Translations under genes and position numbers: made by a program
Shown: one piece after another, positions 44,912-52,268 of the stretch
How the letters are laid out: each line of letters starts with the position of its first letter
Position numbering within the stretch: the first letter of the stretch is position 1
From: JAGNHN01 sp964590645
Lineage (GTDB): Bacteria > Bacteroidota > Bacteroidia > Bacteroidales > JAGNHN01
Length of the DNA stretch: 64,000 nt
Reading direction: 5' to 3'
NCBI GenBank assembly: GCA_964590645.1
Contig: CAZPYJ010000004.1
Location: forward strand, 106,326 to 170,325
Notes under the pieces: model-generated
What the model was told of the DNA's origin: nothing
What the model saw: only the letters and a program-made list of their open reading frames with translations
Database searches by the model: none

Positions 44912-46378
44912 ATGCAGCGGAAATTCATCACAAACCTGGCATTGCTGCTTTTTTTGAACCTGCTGGTGAAGCCTTTCTGGATTTTCGGCATCGACCGCAG
45001 CGTGCAAAACCTGGTGGGGGCGGAGGAATATGGGTTTTATTTTTCCCTGCTGAATTTTTCCTTTCTCTTCAATATCCTGCTGGATTTCGGGATCACCAAT
45101 TTCAACAACCGCAACATTGCCCGGCACCATCAGCTGCTGCAAAAGCATTTTTCAGGGATACTTTCGCTCAGAATCATTCTGGCTGTCGTATATCTAATCA
45201 TTACATTGAGTGTGGGACTGGCCGCGGGCTATGATGGGCGGCAAATGCTTTTTCTGGGGGTCCTGGCCGGAAACCAGTTCCTGGCTTCCCTCATCCTCTA
45301 CCTGCGTTCCAACATATCAGGTTTGCTGATGTTCCGCACCGACAGCCTGATTTCGGTCCTCGACCGCGGGCTGATGATCCTGATCTGTGGCCTGTTGCTC
45401 TGGACCAATCTGGGGGGGGGTGAGTTTCATATTTCGTGGTTTGTGCTGGCGCAGACGGCGGCTTACCTGTTCACCGCCCTGGTGGCCTTGCTCATCGTGA
45501 TCCGGAAATCCGGCTTTCGCCGTATGCAATGGAATCCGGTTTTCAGCCGGATGATACTGAAGCAGAGCTTTCCTTTTGCGGTGCTCTTCCTGTTGATGTC
45601 GTTTTACAACCGCATCGATTCGGTTTTACTCGAGCGCCTGATCCCAGGCATTGAGGGCGCCCGCGCGAGCGGGATTTATGCCCTGGCCTTCCGTTTGCTG
45701 GATGCCGCCAGCCAGATTGCTTTTTTGTTTGCAGTACTTTTGTTGCCCTTGTTTTCCAGAATGTTGCGCAGGAAGGAGCCGGTGAATGAGATCCTTCGCC
45801 TTTCTTTTACCTTGTTGTTTACTTCCGGGATTGCCCTGGCAGCGTCCACTTCTTTTTTTAGTTATGAGTTGATGGACCTCTTCTATCACGAGCACGTGGC
45901 GGAATCAGCCGGGGTATTTCAGATCCTGATTTGGTGTTTCGTGCCCATCGCCACTACCTATGTTTTCGGGACGCTGCTGACAGCCAATGGAAACCTCTTG
46001 CAGCTGAATGTGATGGCTGCGGTGGGGATGCTGTTGAACCTGGCATTAAATTTCATCCTGATCCCTCGTTTCCAGGCCCTGGGTGCTGCTACGGCCAGTT
46101 TGATCACGCAGGGCATCACGGCAGGGATCCAGCTATGGATTGCCGTGAGGATCTTACGGATCAGGGCGGATTATGCCTATCTGCTGCGCTTGTTTCTTTA
46201 TGCCGGGCTCACGGTACTCATCGCCTGGGGAATGCGGTTTTCGGGTCTGCCCTGGGGCTATGCAATGGGGCTGGCGATGCTGTCCGGGGTAGTGCTGGCT
46301 TTTGTTTTGGGCCTCATCCGTCCGCGTGCGCTTTGGCTCATCGTGCGTGCCGGGCGCGAAGTGGGGGAGGAAGTTTAA
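44912..46378 (+). CDS. polysaccharide flippase (Wzx/MOP superfamily)
   Basis: 488 residues, about 12-14 membrane helices, with the Polysacc_synt layout: NLLVKPFWIFGIDRSVQNLVG at the first loop, EYGFYFSLLNFSFLFNILLDFGITNF, then a conserved C-terminal half with FYNRIDSVLLERL and SLITQGITAGIQLWIAV. It likely moves lipid-linked oligosaccharide repeat units across the inner membrane. It is divergent from a GT4 gene and, after a 6-kb insertion-prone segment, is followed by chain-length and ligase/polymerase genes, so it is part of a surface-polysaccharide locus. The sugar is unknown. Confidence 0.9.
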   Translation: MQRKFITNLALLLFLNLLVKPFWIFGIDRSVQNLVGAEEYGFYFSLLNFSFLFNILLDFGITNFNNRNIARHHQLLQKHFSGILSLRIILAVVYLIITLSVGLAAGYDGRQMLFLGVLAGNQFLASLILYLRSNISGLLMFRTDSLISVLDRGLMILICGLLLWTNLGGGEFHISWFVLAQTAAYLFTALVALLIVIRKSGFRRMQWNPVFSRMILKQSFPFAVLFLLMSFYNRIDSVLLERLIPGIEGARASGIYALAFRLLDAASQIAFLFAVLLLPLFSRMLRRKEPVNEILRLSFTLLFTSGIALAASTSFFSYELMDLFYHEHVAESAGVFQILIWCFVPIATTYVFGTLLTANGNLLQLNVMAAVGMLLNLALNFILIPRFQALGAATASLITQGITAGIQLWIAVRILRIRADYAYLLRLFLYAGLTVLIAWGMRFSGLPWGYAMGLAMLSGVVLAFVLGLIRPRALWLIVRAGREVGEEV

Positions 46379-46967
46379 ATTTCCAATTTCCAAGTCTCAA
46401 TTTTCAATGGCAATGTTCATTTAATCAATGCATTGCATAATGCCCTAATCTTTTTTCATTTTTTATTTGTTATTTTTTTCCAAATCTCCGTGCCTTCTCC
46501 GTGTACCTCAGTGTAATAAGGGCTATAAAAAACAAATATTACACAAAGCGCAACAAGGATTCACAGAGAATGTTCGCACGCTGTGTGCTTCCGGGTCGGG
46601 TTTTACCACGGATTATCACAGATTTTCACTGATTGATGCGCTGAAAAAATCAGATCATCTTTGGCCGATGATTATTCCTGCGAAGTTTTTTCTCTTGCAA
46701 AGGGAATAAGAACTTTTTACCGCAGGGATCGCAAAGAAAAACGCCAAGGTCGCGAAGGGGATTTTTCTTTTCCTCAACAATTCACACTCGAACGCACACG
46801 CTTAGTCGTTTCCACTGATCCCAGGTCCCAGGTCCCTGGTCCTTGGTCCTTGGTTCTTGGTCCTTGGAAAAGGAAAAGCTGAGAAAAACAAAAGTTACAC
46901 AAAGCGCACGAAGTATTCACAGAGAATATTCTCTCGCTTTCAGCTGTTCGCTGTTTCTGCCTTTCCT
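46379..46967. repeat. non-coding segment with dispersed repeat R1, copies 1 and 1b
   Basis: No gene. It contains 'ATGTTCATTTAATCAATGC', 'CTCAGTGTAA' and a 37-nt core beginning TTACACAAAGCGCA (46539-46575), with a second core at 46895-46932. The same layout recurs at 48725-48960 and 51900-52110. Between the two cores lies an accACGGATTATCACAGATTTTC-type stretch (46602-46630, given in part) and a tandem GGTCCTTGGT tract. These repeats look like the non-coding intergenic repeats common in uncultivated Bacteroidota. Confidence 0.7.
46818..46866 (+). repeat. short tandem repeat, (T/C)CC(A/T/C)(A/T)GG-type heptamers
   Basis: About seven imperfect 7-nt units (CCCAGGT, CCCAGGT, CCCTGGT, CCTTGGT, CCTTGGT, TCTTGGT, CCTTGGA) in a row in non-coding DNA upstream of the AbiE pair. 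Confidence 0.75.
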
Positions 46968-47004
46968 AATACACTTGTTGTGTATTAATAAGTTGTTATA
47001 TTTG
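46968..47004 (+). promoter_or_regulatory. abiE promoter with overlapping operator-like palindrome
   Basis: TTG at 46975-46977, 19 nt, TATATTTG at 46997-47004: a full Bacteroidota promoter, 18 bp before the antitoxin ATG. The perfect inverted repeat AATACAC-ttgtt-GTGTATT (46968-46986) covers the -33 element. AbiEi antitoxins of known systems repress their own promoter by binding inverted repeats, so this is a good operator candidate. Confidence 0.65.
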
Positions 47005-47022
47005 ACATCTAATTAAGATGAA

Positions 47023-47634
47023 ATGAATTTTCGGGCCTTTGAAGAAGCCTTTCGTGCATTTCCGGTTTTCTCCTTGCGGGATATCGAAAAGCATTTTCCA
47101 GACTTTGACCGGCGGCGGCTGGTTGAGTGGCAACACAAAGGCTATCTGAAAAGAATAAGACAAGGGTATTATTATTTCGCTGGTGTCAACAAGCAGGAGT
47201 CCTTCCTCTTTTATGCAGCCAATTGTATATACGCCCCATCCTATCTCTCCCTGGAATCGGCGATGAGTTGGTATGGCTTTATTCCAGAAGGTGTCTTCAG
47301 CCTGACTTCGGTGAGCACCCGCAATACCGCACGATTTGATACTCAACTCGGATTGTTTGTCTATCATCACTTTAAGCCCAAAATGTTTTTTGGTTATACT
47401 TTGCTTCCATTTGGGGGCCAAAGCATCCGTATGGCCGAACCAGAGAAACTCTTGCTGGATTATTTCTATTTCTGGAAGATTGACAGCCGGCAAGAAATGG
47501 ATGCCTTAAGACTGAATACCTTTCAGTTGAGAGAAAGCCTGGATATGCATAAACTGGATGATTATCTCCGTTTCACTCAATCAGGAGTTTTGCGGAAAAG
47601 AATAAAGATTTTCAAGGAATTACTCTATGCTTAG
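47023..47634 (+). CDS. AbiEi-family antitoxin (type IV toxin-antitoxin)
   Basis: 203 residues. The N-terminal winged helix-turn-helix (about 1-55: VFSLRDIEKHFPDF, RLVEWQHKGYLKRIRQGYYYF) is followed by the AbiEi C-terminal region (AAxxIYxPSYLSLESALSWYG-like, residues about 65-90, then LLDYFYFW). AbiEi neutralises the AbiEii nucleotidyltransferase without direct binding and represses the operon. The start is ATG 47023; an ATG at 47018 gives only two codons. It overlaps the toxin gene by 8 bp. Flanking DNA carries dispersed repeats on both sides, consistent with lateral acquisition. Confidence 0.88.
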   Translation: MNFRAFEEAFRAFPVFSLRDIEKHFPDFDRRRLVEWQHKGYLKRIRQGYYYFAGVNKQESFLFYAANCIYAPSYLSLESAMSWYGFIPEGVFSLTSVSTRNTARFDTQLGLFVYHHFKPKMFFGYTLLPFGGQSIRMAEPEKLLLDYFYFWKIDSRQEMDALRLNTFQLRESLDMHKLDDYLRFTQSGVLRKRIKIFKELLYA

Positions 47635-48409
47635 TCTGACTGAAATCAAAGGGCATTACCCGGATGCTTTGCAGGTGTTTTCGCGCTTTATTCTGCGCGA
47701 GTATCTCCAGCATAAGATACTGGAAAGCATTTTTGACAGTCCTTTTGCGCCGAAGCTTGCCTTCCTCGGGGGCACCTGCCTGAGGATTGTGCACGGAAAT
47801 ATGCGTTTTTCCGAGGACCTGGATTTTGATAATTTCGACCTGAAAGAAGCGGAGTTTGAAGAGATCACGCGAATTGTCAGAAATGACCTTGAGAAAATGG
47901 GTTATGAAACCGAATTCAGGAGCATCAGCAGGTGCGCCTTCCATTGTTATATTTGTTTTCCGGGGCTGCTGTATCGCGAGGGACTTAGTGAGCTGCAAGG
48001 GGAGAAAATATTAATACGCCTGGATACCGAACCTCAGGCTTATTCATTTGCAGTGGAGAAGCCCATAATCAATAAGTTTGATGTCTTTACCCGAATCAAC
48101 ACCACTCCGCTTTCCCTTTTGCTTTCACAAAAGTGTTATACCATTCTGAATCGAAAGCGCAATAAGGGAAGGGACTTCTTTGATGTGGTGTTTTTATTGG
48201 GGAAGGGAGTGTTGCCGGATTATGGATATTTGGAAATCAAAGCGGGAGTTACAACTTCTTCACGGCTTCGGCAAAGGCTTTTGGATAAGTGTATGGAACT
48301 GAATATGGAAGAAATGGCCGTGGATGTGCAGCCTTTTCTGTTCAGGGCAGAGGATAGAAAAAAAGTCTTATTGTTTCCGGAATATATCCGGGAGGCACGG
48401 CTGGAATAA
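47627..48409 (+). CDS. AbiEii/AbiGii nucleotidyltransferase toxin
   Basis: 260 residues of the DUF1814/AbiEii family. Nucleotidyltransferase motif: LGGTCLRIVHGNMRFSEDLD, with GGT at 48-50 and the metal-binding Asp64 and Asp66 (SEDLDFD); further conserved Lys169 (LLSQKCYTILNR) and KGRDFFD (180-186). Relatives transfer nucleotides to tRNA acceptor ends and block translation during phage infection. All expected catalytic residues are present, so the toxin is probably functional. It overlaps the antitoxin by 8 bp (ATG inside the last codons), giving coupled translation. Confidence 0.88.
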   Translation: MLSLTEIKGHYPDALQVFSRFILREYLQHKILESIFDSPFAPKLAFLGGTCLRIVHGNMRFSEDLDFDNFDLKEAEFEEITRIVRNDLEKMGYETEFRSISRCAFHCYICFPGLLYREGLSELQGEKILIRLDTEPQAYSFAVEKPIINKFDVFTRINTTPLSLLLSQKCYTILNRKRNKGRDFFDVVFLLGKGVLPDYGYLEIKAGVTTSSRLRQRLLDKCMELNMEEMAVDVQPFLFRAEDRKKVLLFPEYIREARLE

Positions 48410-48458
48410 CCCGAATATTTGCTTTCGCTTCACGCTGTTCACTTACTTGCCTTGAGCG

Positions 48459-48496
48459 CTCGCCCTGAGCGTAAGCCGAAGGGTCGCTTCTCGCTT
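48459..48496 (+). repeat. dispersed repeat R2, copy 1
   Basis: Starts GCTCGCCCTGAGCGTAAGCC and ends GGGTCGCTTCTCGCTT. It is repeated without a visible mismatch at 52105-52142, 3.6 kb downstream in the same orientation. Confidence 0.8.
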
Positions 48497-48540
48497 CTTC
48501 TTCTCCCGCAGATCTCGCAGATGGGCGCAGAAGGTGTTCG

Positions 48541-48595
48541 CCCGCGATTGCATCGCGGGTGCAAGGGCTTGTCGTCTGTGACGACCAAAGCCTTT
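48541..48595 (+). repeat. REP-like double hairpin
   Basis: A perfect CCCGCGAT-tgc-ATCGCGGG stem (48541-48559) is followed by a second long imperfect stem AAGGGCTTGTCGTC/GACGACCAAAGCCTTT (48563-48595). Paired GC hairpins of this kind resemble REP sequences that RAYT transposases use, but no such transposase gene is in the window. Confidence 0.5.
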
Positions 48596-48724
48596 CAGTT
48601 CAGGTGGGAGGGCGAGTCCGCATTCAAAGTGAGGTCGGTCATCTGTGCATTGGCTGTGCCTTATCCAAAATGGCTTTAAACACTAGGACACAAGTAAAAT
48701 CACAAAGGCCGCAAGGCCGGCGGA

Positions 48725-49011
48725 ACCGGGATCAATTTTCAAGGTTCAATGCTCAATATTCAATGGTAATGTTCATTTAATCAATGCGTTGCATTGAGCC
48801 TAAATGGTTTTTTTATTTTTTATCTGATATCTCTTTCCTCCTAATCTTCGTGAACCTCAGTGCCTTCTCAGTGCACCTCAGTGTAAGAAAGGCGATAAAA
48901 AACAATTGTTACACAAAGCGCACCGAGGATTCACAGAGAATCTCCTCGCTTTTTCCGCTTTTTTTTGATCTCAGCCTGCGAAAAAAGTTTCGAAAATATT
49001 TGGATTTGTTC
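48725..49011. repeat. dispersed repeat R1, copy 2, and flanking non-coding DNA
   Basis: Carries the same blocks as 46379-46580 in the same order: ATGTTCATTTAATCAATGCG, CTCAGTGTAAGAAAGGCGAT and the TTACACAAAGCGCA core (48909-48945). With 48410-48724 and 49012-49188 it forms a 779-bp stretch without a gene between the AbiE pair and the lipoprotein gene. Confidence 0.7.
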
Positions 49012-49028
49012 TTTTTTTTTTTTTTTTT
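49012..49028 (+). repeat. homopolymer tract T17
   Basis: Seventeen T in a row, 160 bp upstream of the lipoprotein gene. Such tracts vary in length by slippage. No GC-rich stem directly precedes it, so it is not a normal terminator. Confidence 0.85.
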
Positions 49029-49188
49029 ACCAAGTTGTTTGGATAAGAGGGCTGGATGTATTCTGGAAGCATAAGCATTACAAGATGAGTGAAAGGAAAT
49101 TTGTTGACCAGCCATAATGCGGGATTGTGTATGCATTTAATCCAAATAGCCGGAAAACGGCTGGCAGTTTAAACTTAAATTCACACTT

Positions 49189-50220
49189 ATGAAAAAGAGA
49201 ATTTTACAACTGATCTTTGCGCTTCCTCTTGTCCTTCTGAGTTGCGAGAAAGGAAGTTTTCCCAGTCAGGAAAACGAGAATCGGGATTCACACCTTGCAG
49301 GATTGAACAATCCAACGTCAACCCAACTCAAGAGTGGGCAGGATACAAGTACACAAACCCAAATAATGGATTTTATGACAAAGATGCAGCTCGTGCACGA
49401 AGATCCGGATTATGAGGGAAATGAGTTATGGAACTACGGGGCTGATAGTGCAATATGGTATCTCGAGGCATCCTTGAATATGTACTTCCGCTATTATTAC
49501 AGATACTGTAGTCCGAATGATAGGAAATATAAAAGTTATATTGACTCATTGAAAACAGATATTGCTCCAGGCGATGAAGGCTATCACATTATGGAATTGT
49601 ATGAGAAGTTTGCATTGGTTTCGGATAGTATCGTTGCTTTATACACAGGTATTGAGGAAGAGGACAAGTTTTTCTTACTTGTTGATATCAGTGAGATAGA
49701 GAATGATAGTATCGTCGCCTATTTTGTATGTGCAAGTCCATATGATGTTCCTCAAAGCCTGGACCCATATTTTTGGGGGTTTGACCGGGGGAAATGTGCT
49801 GGTGGTGACATTGGTAGAGATGCTGCGGACAACATTGCAGATATTGCTAATGAACCCTACCCACCTTATCCTAGCACAACAAGCTCATGTCATTATTTTG
49901 AACAAGTATCTGAAACATATTGGATATCTCCAGCTAGTGCTGACGGTAATCTTTGGGAATATGATTACTCAGGAACATTATTAGTAGATCCTTGTATTGA
50001 TGGGAGTGAGCAATATGATTATGCCGGCTACCTATCTGATTTGGCAGATGATTTCCATCCAGGAGGATCAGTTTCGCCTATTCATTATTATATAATGGAC
50101 ATTATGGCAATCAAGAATGGGGGACCACCTAATTACATCAACGACTATAGCTTTTATCATAATGGCAAAGTCGTATATGGTATTACGAAATACTGTACTA
50201 AGCCACCACCAATTCCTTAA
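49189..50220 (+). CDS. putative lipoprotein, unknown function
   Basis: 343 residues with a lipoprotein signal (MKKRILQLIFALPLVLLSC, lipid-modified Cys19). A low-complexity Ser/Thr/Asn stretch follows to about residue 60. The body includes an ADSAIWYLEASLNMYFRYYY segment that I associate with a family of Bacteroidota lipoproteins; no catalytic motif is visible. The C-terminal third is rich in Tyr, Asp and Pro (ANEPYPPYPS). Base composition is AT-richer than the flanking polysaccharide genes and codon use differs (ATA, TTA, AGA more frequent), which together with neighbouring repeats suggests a later insertion. No clear TAnnTTTG box was found upstream. Confidence 0.75.
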   Translation: MKKRILQLIFALPLVLLSCEKGSFPSQENENRDSHLAGLNNPTSTQLKSGQDTSTQTQIMDFMTKMQLVHEDPDYEGNELWNYGADSAIWYLEASLNMYFRYYYRYCSPNDRKYKSYIDSLKTDIAPGDEGYHIMELYEKFALVSDSIVALYTGIEEEDKFFLLVDISEIENDSIVAYFVCASPYDVPQSLDPYFWGFDRGKCAGGDIGRDAADNIADIANEPYPPYPSTTSSCHYFEQVSETYWISPASADGNLWEYDYSGTLLVDPCIDGSEQYDYAGYLSDLADDFHPGGSVSPIHYYIMDIMAIKNGGPPNYINDYSFYHNGKVVYGITKYCTKPPPIP

Positions 50221-50249
50221 TTTCACCAGTTGAGAGATTATTAAACAAT

Positions 50250-50289
50250 TACTCCTGCTATTGTTCACAACACATCATTAGCAGGAGTA
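50250..50289 (+). other. 10-bp perfect inverted repeat between two exported-protein genes
   Basis: TACTCCTGCT (50250-50259) and AGCAGGAGTA (50280-50289) are perfect complements around a 20-nt loop, 29 bp after the lipoprotein stop and 19 bp before the next start. No T-run follows, so it may be a U-less terminator, an mRNA-stability hairpin or a protein-binding site. Confidence 0.6.
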
Positions 50290-50308
50290 TAAATGGATAG
50301 GGAGTTAA

Positions 50309-51748
50309 ATGACCAGGCTGAAAATAATTGTTCTAGGATTATTAATGGCACATCTAGGAGTGTGTGCGAATAATGATACTATCCTGGAATACCCTGGCGA
50401 TGAAATTATCATAGATCTAATTGAGTTCCCTTCTTTCTTTCTCTTAAGTGGGTATATAATCGAAAATGATGTTGGATACTCATATTTACTGAAATTAGAT
50501 AGAAAGACCGGGCATATTTCAAGAATGATATTTGATACAAGTTCCGCTTGTACAAGTATTTGCAGAGAGTCAAATAATATAGTCGTATTCAGACAAAAGT
50601 ATATACACAGCAGTAGTAGATTGGTTATAGTTTATAGCCTACTTGACACTAATCTGAATATTATCTCGCAAAACGATCTAAGACTACCTGATCATATAGA
50701 TAACCTATACAATGTAAAGGTATCATATGGGAATGACTCCTCATATTACATTTCAGCTACAACAGAAGATTCAACCTTCTCACCACCAACTCAGGATATA
50801 CTACTATATCATATATCACGATTAGGTGATTCTTTAAATGCCACAATCTTCACTGGTGAACAAAATAGCCTAAGAACTTGCTACGATCACCTTATACTTG
50901 GTAATTCCATTTATCTATTTGTCAGCCGGATATTTCAATATGGCCCACTGGGATCGGTACTAATTGTTGATTCTAACTTCAGCTTAGTTGATACTTTCCA
51001 TATTCCTAGCGATTTGTATGATTACTATTCTCCAGTATGCATTAATGATTCAGTAATAGTAATGTTGACAAAAATGGCTCTTTCTAATTTTGTACATATT
51101 ACTCTCATAGACAAAACAGTTAATATCTTAAAAAACAAACAATTTGGAGCGAATAATGTCATCAATTATCCATCGATTTTTAATTCTCTATCACTCAACA
51201 AAGAAATGGATGTGTTTTTCTGTTCAACAGTTGGGATCTCGACAGTGAATCCATTTTTGGGGTCTGGACATTCATCCGAGATAATGATCGGCAAGTTAGA
51301 TAATGGGCTGAACCATAAGTGGGTAAAATATTTAGGTGGTGATAAATACTATGTGGCGTCCACCATAGCTGCTACCCAGGATGGAGGTTGTATTGTTGTT
51401 GCTACTTGTAATGATACGATCAACCACAATTTTGATAGGGATATTTACATTATGAAGCTAGACTCGAATGGTTCATATACTTTTATTTCCGAATTTAATA
51501 TTCACAATCCACCAATAGTTGTAACTCCAAATCCGGCAAAGGATTTTGTGACGATAAAGACAGGAATATCATCTGAAGTAATTTATCAGATCGAGGTCTA
51601 CAATATGAACGGAAATAAGGTTTTGCGAAAGTCCCTGGACTCGAGGGACGCTTATATTGATGTAAGAGCTCTAAATCCTGGAATGTATATTTTCAGTATA
51701 TCCTTTAAAAACGGTCGTGTATTGTCAGAACGATTCATCAAAATATAG
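50309..51748 (+). CDS. T9SS sorting-domain protein, unknown
   Basis: 479 residues. Signal peptide MTRLKIIVLGLLMAHLGVCA. The central part has alternating hydrophobic strands without recognisable motifs and could be a beta-propeller (repeated 'hhhh.s...' strands and DGGCIVVATCND, DRDIYIMKLDSNG near residue 365-395). The last 75 residues are a type A T9SS C-terminal domain (VTPNPAKDFVTI, YNMNGNKVL, LNPGMYIFSISFKNG, ERFIKI). It is secreted and probably attached to the surface. AT-rich like the preceding lipoprotein gene and separated from it by 88 bp; the two may be one imported unit. Confidence 0.8.
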   Translation: MTRLKIIVLGLLMAHLGVCANNDTILEYPGDEIIIDLIEFPSFFLLSGYIIENDVGYSYLLKLDRKTGHISRMIFDTSSACTSICRESNNIVVFRQKYIHSSSRLVIVYSLLDTNLNIISQNDLRLPDHIDNLYNVKVSYGNDSSYYISATTEDSTFSPPTQDILLYHISRLGDSLNATIFTGEQNSLRTCYDHLILGNSIYLFVSRIFQYGPLGSVLIVDSNFSLVDTFHIPSDLYDYYSPVCINDSVIVMLTKMALSNFVHITLIDKTVNILKNKQFGANNVINYPSIFNSLSLNKEMDVFFCSTVGISTVNPFLGSGHSSEIMIGKLDNGLNHKWVKYLGGDKYYVASTIAATQDGGCIVVATCNDTINHNFDRDIYIMKLDSNGSYTFISEFNIHNPPIVVTPNPAKDFVTIKTGISSEVIYQIEVYNMNGNKVLRKSLDSRDAYIDVRALNPGMYIFSISFKNGRVLSERFIKI

Positions 51749-51839
51749 ATTCACAGCAGGAAAGAGGTACACTGTTTCAATAGCTTTGCCTCCGGATATG
51801 AAGGACTAATGGCTGTGTCTCGGTCTTGTTGCATTCAAT

Positions 51840-52200
51840 AATTTCCTGCAGATAGGCGCAGAAATAAAACCACAATGGCACAAGGAGAAATCACGAAGGG
51901 CACAAAGACGGCCAAGCCGGGATCAATATACGACGATAATGATCAATGATTCAATGCATTGCCTTAAGCCCGGATCATTTTTTATTTTTGATCTTTTATC
52001 TGTTATCTCTTTCCCCCAAATCTCCGTGTGAGAAAGGCGATGGAAAAAATGTTACACAAAGCCCACGAAGGATTCACAGAGGATGTTCTCTCACTGCTCA
52101 CTTGCTCGCCCTGAGCGTAAGCCGAAGGGTCGCTTCTCGCTTTTCGCTTGTCCGCTTTTCTCGCTTTTCCGCTTTCTCCGCTTGTCCGCTTTCCTCGCTT
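51840..52200. repeat. dispersed repeats R1 copy 3 and R2 copy 2, with CGCTTxTC tandem tract
   Basis: Part of a 520-bp gene-free stretch. R1 blocks: TCTCTTTCCCCCAAATCTCC, GAGAAAGGCGAT and a core TTACACAAAGCCCA (52052-52088). R2 copy 2 lies at 52105-52142. It runs into about nine imperfect CGCTTTTC/CGCTTGTC units (52132-52200). Confidence 0.7.
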
Positions 52201-52232
52201 CTGTTTTTTTTTCCAGCTCCAGGAATATTCCT

Positions 52233-52240
52233 TACTTTTG
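52233..52240 (+). promoter_or_regulatory. -7 element of the Wzz gene promoter
   Basis: TACTTTTG is an exact TAnnTTTG match, 28 bp before the ATG. The -33 position lies at the end of a T-run, without G. Confidence 0.5.
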
Positions 52241-52268
52241 ACTCCAATTTATAAGCGCTGATGCGGAT

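Noticed and set aside
46439..46882. Short open frames (46467-46709, 46661-46882) in the repeat region before the AbiE pair
   Set aside because: They are made of the dispersed repeats and the GGTCCTTGGT tract, with no start signal or protein-like composition. The frames at 48419-48679, 48559-48780 and 51946-52254 are rejected for the same reason.
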